From positions 419,275 through 483,274 of the forward strand of contig NZ_WSRW01000003.1 of NCBI RefSeq assembly GCF_009770985.1: a DNA stretch of 64,000 bases. The letters are read 5' to 3'. The stretch comes from Mucilaginibacter lacusdianchii. GTDB lineage: Bacteria; Bacteroidota; Bacteroidia; Sphingobacteriales; Sphingobacteriaceae. Positions 57,527 through 64,000 of the stretch are shown piece by piece (within the stretch, counting starts at the first letter, position 1; each line of letters starts with the position of its first letter). A program made the translations under genes and the position numbers. The notes under the pieces are model-generated. The model made no database searches, was not told the origin of the DNA, and worked only from the letters and a program-made list of their open reading frames with translations.

Positions 57527-58816
57527 TTAGGCGACGGGCATATGATGAAGAGGTGTTTCTGTACTGGGTAGTTCTTCGCCAATATCCCGCAGTACTTGCT
57601 TTAGTATGCTATCGCGGCTTAAATATGTATTGGCATATTCAATTGCATTAATTTTCTGGAGCTTGTTATCCATGCTGCAGCATTCTAAAATGCTTTCTGT
57701 TAACGCATCCTCATTTTCAGCAGGTACAATAACGCCCATATCGTATTCATTTATCAACTCATACAAATGAGTGCCGGGGTCGGCGGTTACTAAAGCCAAT
57801 CCGCCCACCGCTAAAATGTTGGTAAGTTTAGACGGCATCATCAAGTCACTTGCATTTTTCTTTTGAATGACTAGGTGCACGTCGGCCATGTTTAAAAACT
57901 TATTAAACACATCCATTTCCTGAAACGGAAGAAAAAAGACATTGCTCACATTATTTTCGGTAGCCAACTGCACTAATGCTTCTTTATAAGGGCCGTTTCC
58001 ACAAATTAAGAATTTAATTCGGGGTTCAAATTCCAAACGCTTGGCTATAGAAATCAATGAGTCTAAACCTTGCTTTTCACCTAAGCTACCAGAGTATAAA
58101 ACCACCTTATCATCCGCATCAAATCCCCATTCGTTTTTATAAGCTGAGTCGTTTTGCAAGGGCCAGAAGTTTTCAAAATTTACCCAGTTAGGAAAATATT
58201 TAACCGGCTTAAAGGTTTTTTGCATAATTTTTTTCCTCATGCCCAATGATACAGTAGTTAACACATCACAGTGATTCAGAATATATCGCTCAATAGTAAA
58301 GAGCATTTTAAAAAGTGCATCAAACCTAAGGATGCCCAAATCACGAGCAGCTTCTATTTCCATATCATGAATATGATATATCAGCTTGCCACCTTTAAAA
58401 AAACGGTAAAATAAACCTAAGTAGCCTAGTATAAATGGCGGAGCCATGCAAAAAATATAATCGTGCCGTGGCTTAAACAGCAGGGATAGGATTACAAAAA
58501 ACGAAGTAATACAAAAAGTTAACTCATGAATGATACGCTTAGCACCAGTAGGTTGTGCCGGTACGTACATAGGGCAACGGTAAACAGTTACGCTGCCATC
58601 GTTTGATACTTCTTTTTTGTAAGTACGGCCCGAATACGGTGATTGTGTTTTCCAGTACGGATAATAGGGGAAAGAGGTAACAACAGTACAGTCGTAATCA
58701 TTTTCAGTAAGCCAGTCAACCATTTCACCCGTGTATTTTCCGATGCCGGTTAGCTCAGGAGCAAAATTAATTCCCATCAATAGTACTCGCTTTTTTTCTG
58801 CGTTCACAGTTTTCAT
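57527..58816 (-). CDS. wcaI: WcaI-like colanic-acid glycosyltransferase (GT4)
   Basis: A 429-aa GT-B enzyme. The N-terminal LLMGINFAPELTGIGKYTGEMVDWLTENDYDCTVVTSFPYYPYW segment is the WcaI fingerprint, and the C-terminal domain has VLYSGSLGEKQGLDSLI and the donor-site DLMMPSKLTNILAVGG region. It would transfer a sugar during EPS repeat assembly (WcaI is thought to add fucose in colanic acid, consistent with fcl nearby). It is followed in frame by a truncated GT. Confidence 0.88.
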   Translation of the reverse strand: MKTVNAEKKRVLLMGINFAPELTGIGKYTGEMVDWLTENDYDCTVVTSFPYYPYWKTQSPYSGRTYKKEVSNDGSVTVYRCPMYVPAQPTGAKRIIHELTFCITSFFVILSLLFKPRHDYIFCMAPPFILGYLGLFYRFFKGGKLIYHIHDMEIEAARDLGILRFDALFKMLFTIERYILNHCDVLTTVSLGMRKKIMQKTFKPVKYFPNWVNFENFWPLQNDSAYKNEWGFDADDKVVLYSGSLGEKQGLDSLISIAKRLEFEPRIKFLICGNGPYKEALVQLATENNVSNVFFLPFQEMDVFNKFLNMADVHLVIQKKNASDLMMPSKLTNILAVGGLALVTADPGTHLYELINEYDMGVIVPAENEDALTESILECCSMDNKLQKINAIEYANTYLSRDSILKQVLRDIGEELPSTETPLHHMPVA

Positions 58817-58892
58817 AAAGTTGTGGTGTATTTAGGTAATTGCGGCTAATAGTAATGCTTACCTTAACTGGTTATAAGCTGCAATACGGTAA

Positions 58893-59906
58893 CTAGCTAT
58901 GTAAAACCGGCTTTAAATTAGGTTTGGCAACAGGTTGTTGTACGCGGTAGCCTTTATGCTCAACAAGCCAGTTTATAGTTTTGGATGTGCCGGCAGCACG
59001 CGAAAACGGCGCTTCACCGGTTAATTGATTTATATCTTCCAGCGGGAAAATATTATCCGTCATCATGTTTTTTAGCCTAAAGCTGGTCATTGGAAATTTA
59101 ACATGCACCTTGGTTAGCATGTTACCCACTAAGGCAGCGGCTTTAATAAAAGCAAATGGTATTGATTTGACAGGCCCTTTGCCTAGCTTTAATGAGATCT
59201 CATTCGCCCAGTCAGAAATCGGAATAGGGGTTTTATCTCCTAAGTAAAATGTTTTGGCATGTACGTTATCAGCGGCCATTATTTTTCTGATTTGGAAAAT
59301 AGTGTTACCTACATAGCCATATGTTTTTGTACAGCACTTGCCAAAATCAAAGTACCGGCCACTGTACACGGTGTTGAAGAAATCTATATAAGGCACGTTA
59401 AACCAAGGGCCCCAAATAGATGTTGGCCTGATGATGGTCCAGCTGTAATGCGGATTTTTGATATTTATAACCAACAGTTCGCCGGCTACCTTGCTTTCGC
59501 CATACCGGGTGTGCGGTTTAAAAGTGCGATAGTCGGTTGGTATAATGCCTGGTTTGCACACATACATGGATGATGTGTAAATCACCTTTTTTAACGAAGG
59601 TGTTTTAGCTGCCACATCAATAACATTTTGCGTTCCGGCTACGTTAGTCCGATAGTAATCATCTGTTTTACCATCCAAGTCGGTAACTGCAGCCAGATGG
59701 ATAATTATTTCTGGTTCAAATTCAGTTACCGCTTTTTCAAGCGCCTGGGCATTTAAAATATCTACGTTCTGCCAATACGGAATTTGCTCGGGATTAACAG
59801 GCGACGACTTATCCAAATTCAGTACAGAAAAGTTATCCTGCACTAAGTTTTCGATTAAATTGGTGCCAATAAAGCCTGAGCCGCCGGTGACGATGACTTT
59901 AATCAT
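58893..59906 (-). CDS. NAD-dependent epimerase/dehydratase (extended SDR)
   Basis: A 337-aa extended SDR with the cofactor motif VTGGSGFIGTNLIENL (residues 6-21), HLAAVTDLDG, and catalytic Tyr/Lys in RYGESKVAGE. The IRPTSIWGPWFNVPY block is typical of nucleotide-sugar epimerases. Specificity is unknown. It sits between the WcaF-like and WcaI-like genes in the minus-strand EPS operon. Confidence 0.88.
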   Translation of the reverse strand: MIKVIVTGGSGFIGTNLIENLVQDNFSVLNLDKSSPVNPEQIPYWQNVDILNAQALEKAVTEFEPEIIIHLAAVTDLDGKTDDYYRTNVAGTQNVIDVAAKTPSLKKVIYTSSMYVCKPGIIPTDYRTFKPHTRYGESKVAGELLVINIKNPHYSWTIIRPTSIWGPWFNVPYIDFFNTVYSGRYFDFGKCCTKTYGYVGNTIFQIRKIMAADNVHAKTFYLGDKTPIPISDWANEISLKLGKGPVKSIPFAFIKAAALVGNMLTKVHVKFPMTSFRLKNMMTDNIFPLEDINQLTGEAPFSRAAGTSKTINWLVEHKGYRVQQPVAKPNLKPVLHS

Positions 59907-59930
59907 ATGACTATAATTTTAAAGGGTGTG

Positions 59931-60506
59931 TTAAACAGATACTGTTTCAGCATTTTTGACCGGAATGCGGTCTTTTACCGGACGTGCAGGGTATCCAATA
60001 CAAATTTTGTTTGAGGGCAGGCTTTTAAGTACAGTGCTTCGGGCACCCACAATAGTGCCTTTTCCAATGGTTATCCCTGCGGCTACAAAAACATCGTTAG
60101 TTACCCAGCACTCATCTTCTATTACAATAGGAGAGGCGTAAATGTCAAACGTAGGCACGGTATAATCATGGCCGCCGGTATTCAGGTAAACCCGGTGCGC
60201 AATAGCTACGTTAGATCCAATGGTTATATTGCCTAAGCTGTACAGCACGCAATCGTCGCCAACCCATGAATGATCTCCGATTGATACTTTCCAGGGGTAG
60301 GTAATTTTTGTAGTGGGGCGGATAGATACATTTTTGCCAATTTTAGCACCAAACAGCCTGAGCAGAAACCGGCGCCAACCAAACATTACCTGTGGCGACA
60401 GGGCAAACAGTGTACTTTGAACAATCCACCATAATTGCACCGTTACTTTTGAGCGACCTCTAAAACTGGCTGGTACCGTAAACGATGTTAAATCCTGATA
60501 TTTCAT
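59931..60506 (-). CDS. wcaF: WcaF-like colanic-acid acetyltransferase
   Basis: A 191-aa left-handed beta-helix acyltransferase. Hexapeptide repeats run from about 60 to 170 (IGKNVSIRPTTKITYPWKVSIGDHSWVGDDC and ITIGSNVAIAHRVYLNTGGHDY, with the catalytic His in GGHDY). The N-terminal TVQLWWIVQSTLFALSPQVMFGWRRFLLRLFGAKIG segment is typical of WcaF. It would O-acetylate a sugar of the EPS with acetyl-CoA. It overlaps the upstream GT gene by 4 nt (ATGA), so translation is coupled. Confidence 0.9.
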   Translation of the reverse strand: MKYQDLTSFTVPASFRGRSKVTVQLWWIVQSTLFALSPQVMFGWRRFLLRLFGAKIGKNVSIRPTTKITYPWKVSIGDHSWVGDDCVLYSLGNITIGSNVAIAHRVYLNTGGHDYTVPTFDIYASPIVIEDECWVTNDVFVAAGITIGKGTIVGARSTVLKSLPSNKICIGYPARPVKDRIPVKNAETVSV

Positions 60507-61687
60507 ACGCCGGCAACTACTTGAGGTTTAACAATAATGGATTCGGCAGGCTTATAAAGCATTTTGTGATAAAAGCTTCTGTATTCGGGTATTAAACTTT
60601 TAAGGCGGAAAGGCTCGCTTACCAAAACCGGTTTCTTATCAGCAAGTGCGTTGTTCGTAAAATCGTTGTAAATGGCAGATATTTGGGCAGTTATTGATTT
60701 TACTTCATGCTTGCACAACCAGCCGCCGTTTGGAATGATGCTTTCCCAGATATATACATTATCTGATATCAAAACCGGTAAGCCGGATTGTAATGCTTCA
60801 ATAACTGATATGCCATAGTTTTCATTCATCGAAGGCAAAATGAAACAGTCTGACCCAGCAAAGGCATCGGCTTTTCCCGAACCGGTTAAAAAGCCACTTA
60901 CCACTACATGTGCCTCGAGGTTAAGATCGTGAATGGTTTTACGGATAAAAGCTTCATAAGCAGGCTGTCCTTTTCCGGCAATTACTAATTTGGTGTTGGA
61001 TAATTGGGTTTCGTCTAAAAACGCTTTGTAAGCGTACAAAAATAAGTCTAGCCCTTTTTTATAATCAACCCGCGAAAGAAACAGAAAGACTAGCTTATCA
61101 TCAGAGATGCCTAATTTTTCTCTGAAGGTTTTACGGTCTCCTTTTGCCTCATAATCAATGGGTAGTGGTAAAATATTGATGTTGTTGTTTTGTTTATTGT
61201 AAGTTCTTAAAACAGATTTTTCAATACCCGAGGTACAGCATATGGCACCTGCATTGCGGGTCATACTGGCAATCAATAGTTTGCCTACCACCTTTTTCAA
61301 CTGTTTTTTCTTTTGCAGATCGAAAGGGTCAAGCGAGCCATGCGGCCAGATTGCATACGGTGTGTTTACGCTATTGGCTAAGCGGGCTGTTTGAATAGCC
61401 AATGCGCCCCAGGCTTCGTGAATAAGAATTAGATCGAAGTTGTGTATGTGTTCTTTTAACCACTGATAAGCACCGGCAGAGTAGTTGAACTTGTAAGGGA
61501 AACTTGGCTCAAACAAATGAACGCGGTTTTGCAGCAAATCGGCGTCAAATTCCTGACCTTCCGAATACAAAGACAATACCTCATTATCGTAGCCTAATTC
61601 GTTTTCTATGGCCATTATAGACAAAATGGCCGAATAAGTGCCGCCAAGCTTTTTGTCAAAAGCGCCAATGACATGTAAGATCTTCAT
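60503..61687 (-). CDS. GT4 glycosyltransferase
   Basis: A 394-aa GT-B protein. The N-terminal HVIGAFDKKLGGTYSAI contains the acceptor-side glycine-rich loop. The C-terminal domain has VFLFLSRVDYKKGLDLFLYAY, the E-x7-E donor motif ENYGISVIEALQSGLPVLI and HPHG-like IWPHGSLDPFDLQKK. It belongs to the minus-strand EPS operon and overlaps wcaF by 4 nt. Donor sugar unknown. Confidence 0.88.
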   Translation of the reverse strand: MKILHVIGAFDKKLGGTYSAILSIMAIENELGYDNEVLSLYSEGQEFDADLLQNRVHLFEPSFPYKFNYSAGAYQWLKEHIHNFDLILIHEAWGALAIQTARLANSVNTPYAIWPHGSLDPFDLQKKKQLKKVVGKLLIASMTRNAGAICCTSGIEKSVLRTYNKQNNNINILPLPIDYEAKGDRKTFREKLGISDDKLVFLFLSRVDYKKGLDLFLYAYKAFLDETQLSNTKLVIAGKGQPAYEAFIRKTIHDLNLEAHVVVSGFLTGSGKADAFAGSDCFILPSMNENYGISVIEALQSGLPVLISDNVYIWESIIPNGGWLCKHEVKSITAQISAIYNDFTNNALADKKPVLVSEPFRLKSLIPEYRSFYHKMLYKPAESIIVKPQVVAGV

Positions 61688-61714
61688 GAGAAAATTTATT
61701 GGGGGAAATGGAGA

Positions 61715-62701
61715 TTATAATTGTTGGTACAGGTTGGCGTATGCCTCTGCAATATTTTTTTTGCTATATCGCCGGGCATTTTCAAAGCCTTTTTGGCGAA
61801 GCTCTTTTTGTAGTTCGGTGTTACTGATTAAAGTTTTGACGCCGTTTCTGATAGCGTTTACGTCTAACGGATTAACCAGTAGTGCACCATCACCGGCCAC
61901 CTCGGGCATTGAAGAGCAGTTAGATGTAATTACCGGAATGCCTGTAGCTTGTGCTTCCAAAATGGGCATTCCAAATCCCTCTAACGTTGATACATAGCAT
62001 AAGAGGTTGCTTTTCTGGTATTCAGCATACAACTCTTCTATGGCCAAATCATATTTGTTTTCGTACCGGATATGATTTGCTTGCAAAAGATTAATAATGT
62101 GTTGCGATAGCCGGCCGATAATAACCAGTGTGCAGTCTAAATCTTTAATAGCTTCAATCAGCCGTTCAAGGTTTTTGTTAAAAGCAGTGCCGATTTGCAG
62201 TAAACGCGGAGGCTTGCCTTGCTGAAGCGTTGCTATTGGCTTATAAATTTCATCAATAAAATTGCCTATAACACTAACCTTTTTGGGATTTACTTTTATG
62301 TACTTAAGCAATTCACTTTTGGTGTGATTGGATACAACCGTCACCTTTTGGGAAAAAGTTACGGGAAAGTAAATCCAAAATAGCCAATAGACGTTTCGAG
62401 CCAGCCAGCCTTTGTTGTGCATAAAGCCGAAATCATGAATGGTTAAAACACGTTTGCTAAACCAGGCTCCCAAAATGGTGTAATGGACATCGCCAGTAAT
62501 ATGAATAATCTTCTTTTTGTGCGATAGTAGTGCTGATGTATTTAATACTCGGTTAAGCAAGCCTTTACTATAATGAGATAACTCAACATTGTTTATAGGT
62601 AAATTCTGTTTGTTGAGTGAAGATGAAATATTGTAAAACAGATATTCAATGCTGCATTGACCCGGAAAGGGTTTCCTGAAAATAAGCACAATCTCTTTCA
62701 T
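61715..62701 (-). CDS. GT4 glycosyltransferase, first gene of the minus-strand EPS operon
   Basis: A 328-aa GT-B protein when started at MKEIVLIFRKPFPGQCSIEYLF; a longer frame is open but its extra 33 residues look like leader. The C-terminal domain contains LLQIGTAFNKNLERLIEAI and the E-x7-E motif EGFGMPILEAQATGIPVITSN, followed by SSMPEVAGDGALLV. The shorter start leaves a leader of at least 157 nt that holds the second copy of the 21-nt EPS element. Donor sugar unknown. Confidence 0.86.
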   Translation of the reverse strand: MKEIVLIFRKPFPGQCSIEYLFYNISSSLNKQNLPINNVELSHYSKGLLNRVLNTSALLSHKKKIIHITGDVHYTILGAWFSKRVLTIHDFGFMHNKGWLARNVYWLFWIYFPVTFSQKVTVVSNHTKSELLKYIKVNPKKVSVIGNFIDEIYKPIATLQQGKPPRLLQIGTAFNKNLERLIEAIKDLDCTLVIIGRLSQHIINLLQANHIRYENKYDLAIEELYAEYQKSNLLCYVSTLEGFGMPILEAQATGIPVITSNCSSMPEVAGDGALLVNPLDVNAIRNGVKTLISNTELQKELRQKGFENARRYSKKNIAEAYANLYQQL

Positions 62702-62857
62702 TAACGCGATGGTATTGCTGGTTACAGTTATTATGCGCCCATAACGGTAATGGGCAGTAAGCGGATATTTATGTAGATGAGTAGCGTTTGCTGCTAGCAC
62801 CTTTTTATTAAAATAGAGTAGCTTTTACCTGGAGACATTTGTGCTGTTACAGAAAAC

Positions 62858-62878
62858 AGCTTCGCCATTTTGCTTACA
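62858..62878 (-). promoter_or_regulatory. Leader element shared by both EPS operons (copy 2)
   Basis: On the minus strand the sequence is TGTAAGC, then A, then AAATGGCGAAGCT: identical to the copy before the wza-like gene except for the eighth base. Both copies are preceded by AAAAG at a similar distance. Here the 3' end continues into a GCTGTT/AACAGC hairpin. It lies 157 nt upstream of the first GT start codon, inside the untranslated leader. Confidence 0.6.
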
Positions 62879-63248
62879 GCAATTACTTTTCAAAAGGCAA
62901 CAAAGCATGGTTGTTTACTTGTTGCTGATGGTGAAATTAGGTATAGTTTAATTAAGAATTAAGGATAACTGGGCTTATGATACCCTAATTGTGAAATAAG
63001 GTGAAGCTTTGTGAAATGGTGGTTGAAAAAGAAAAAATGTATGGAGAGAAAGGAGAGATGTGATAAGTAATAATAACCTCATATCATTACAAAAATACCA
63101 AGTGAGCTATTCTGAATATTGCATTTGCCTGTGCAAAAAGTAACATAACTTCACATAAGATGTGCATTGATACTCAGTTTGTTTCAATTATTTTGATGGC
63201 TGTTTGCTAATATTCAAATTTGAGCTTTATGTCAGTAAATAGTTAACG

Positions 63249-63286
63249 GGTCCTGGTTGAGTGCGAGATTCAGCCAGGCCTTTTTT
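63249..63286 (+). terminator. Orphan terminator-like hairpin
   Basis: The stem CCTGGTTGA / TCAGCCAGG (one G-U pair), with a 9-nt loop GTGCGAGAT and flanking GG/CC, is followed by six T. No plus-strand gene precedes it, as the EPS operon reads the other way. It may end a small RNA or attenuate the 84-aa gene downstream. Confidence 0.5.
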
Positions 63287-63370
63287 AAATCGCCCATCAC
63301 TTAAATAAAACAACAAAGGCTACGTTGAAAATATACGTCCTGTATGCAGCTTCTGATAAATAATTAAAAT

Positions 63371-63625
63371 ATGAATTTCCAATTAATTAAATATCCTTTG
63401 GCAAATGTTGAGGGTGAGGTAGATGCCAACGGTATTTGGTTAAGCCCCGAAATTAATTACGAAGAAACGATTAATGCAATCAATCTGTACTTGAATGCCA
63501 AAAATCTGAAACTGGTTAATGGCAGTTTTAAAGTAGTTAAAGAAGGATTGAATTTATACGCCACCGGCTATGCCGAAAAGCGTATGAGCAGGTGGACGTC
63601 CGGCGAGGATGACCCAATATCTTAA
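63371..63625 (+). CDS. Small hypothetical protein, 84 aa
   Basis: An 84-aa soluble protein with no recognised family. Its sequence (MNFQLIKYPLANVEGEVDANGIWLSPEINYEETINAINLYLNAKNLKLVNGSFKVV) alternates short beta strands and one helix, and the C-terminus is charged (KRMSRWTSGEDDP). The start codon has an A-rich upstream region. Coding is likely from its balanced composition and length, but it has no operon partner apart from the small zinc-ribbon gene after it. Confidence 0.6.
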   Translation: MNFQLIKYPLANVEGEVDANGIWLSPEINYEETINAINLYLNAKNLKLVNGSFKVVKEGLNLYATGYAEKRMSRWTSGEDDPIS

Positions 63626-63728
63626 AGTAGTTTAGTGAAACTTTATGTGGCTACACATAAAATCGGCACCAAATTGTTCAAGAAATTATATTTAATAATA
63701 GCTACTACTAATCTTTTAAGATAATAAA

Positions 63729-63884
63729 ATGAACAGCATTTTGTACTGTAAACAATGTGGAAAAGACGATGTGGAACGTATTAAGAGAGGGTACATCTTC
63801 AGAACTTTTCTTCCTTGGCTTCCTGTTTATAAATATATATGCCGGGCTTGTTTAAAAGAATGGTACTCTTTCAGCAGAATTTAA
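63729..63884 (+). CDS. Small zinc-ribbon protein, 51 aa
   Basis: The 51-aa frame reads MNSILYCKQCGKDDVERIKR at the start and has two CxxC pairs (Cys7/Cys10 and Cys38/Cys41) 28 residues apart, the pattern of a zinc ribbon. The middle is hydrophobic/aromatic (IFRTFLPWLPVYKYI). The presence of both CxxC pairs in a short open frame supports coding. The function is unknown; such microproteins often bind RNA or protein partners. It lies 103 nt after the 84-aa gene. Confidence 0.6.
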   Translation: MNSILYCKQCGKDDVERIKRGYIFRTFLPWLPVYKYICRACLKEWYSFSRI

Positions 63885-64000
63885 ATTGACACGCTTGAAT
63901 ATTTCTGCATTTCCTATATTTTAATAGGCTTAATCTGGAACAGAGACACATATCGTCAATCGACTAAAGCTCTATAGATATTAGTAGCGATTATAGTCCC

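Larger units (their letters stand above)
62702..63370. other. Divergent leader/promoter region of about 670 nt
   Basis: No credible ORF. It contains the leader of the minus-strand EPS operon with the shared 21-nt element at 62858-62878 and, further right, a terminator-like hairpin at 63249-63286 that has no plus-strand gene before it. A TATTTTTG box on the minus strand (63090-63097) matches the -7 consensus but I see no matching -33 element. Confidence 0.5.

Overview
The window looks like a chromosomal segment of a Bacteroidota bacterium of the Sphingobacteriaceae type (Mucilaginibacter/Pedobacter-like). This is inferred from SusC/SusD pairs, an STN-domain SusC next to a FecR/ECF-sigma pair, a GLPGLI-family protein, outer-membrane beta-barrel TonB proteins, moderate-to-low GC content and A-rich translation starts without clear Shine-Dalgarno sequences. 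I see no rRNA, tRNA, CRISPR array or insertion sequence.

Positions 1-14982 are an alpha-mannan polysaccharide utilisation locus. A SusD cut by the left edge, a SusE-like lipoprotein, a GH76 endo-mannanase lipoprotein, a GH92 mannosidase and a second, non-lipidated GH76 lie on the plus strand. They converge on a second SusC/SusD pair and its FecR anti-sigma, with the ECF sigma gene divergent from FecR. A third GH76 lipoprotein sits apart at 19837. Signal types suggest surface endo-cleavage, TonB-dependent import and periplasmic trimming.

Positions 15000-36600 hold mostly single genes. They include an SDR/TetR pair with two matching operator palindromes, a small membrane protein whose start codon lies in an 18-bp inverted repeat, katG, a second SDR and a luciferase-like flavin enzyme. 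There is also a histidine kinase whose membrane domain matches the plant/cyanobacterial ethylene-binding domain, an Hsp70-like protein divergent from an unrecognised 208-aa protein, a TonB-type barrel, an AsmA-like protein, and a coupled TonB-barrel/GLPGLI pair.

Positions 37000-62900 form an exopolysaccharide (EPS) region of about 26 kb. GDP-fucose synthase is followed by a plus-strand operon: Wza-like export lipoprotein, Wzc-like tyrosine kinase, flippase, polymerase, glycosyltransferases, a four-gene CDP-sugar cassette lacking a recognisable 4,6-dehydratase, two tandem DUF5672 proteins and a GT8. A convergent minus-strand operon encodes GT4 transferases, WcaF-like and WcaI-like proteins, an epimerase, a half-length GT, LhgO and a small winged-helix-like protein. 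Between the two 3' ends lies a NusG paralogue (UpxY type) followed directly, TAA-ATG, by a small HTH gene. The untranslated leaders of both EPS operons carry the same 21-nt element with one mismatch. I propose this as the recruitment site of the NusG paralogue, and it is the most interesting signal in the window. Two small genes, one a 51-aa zinc ribbon, close the right edge.
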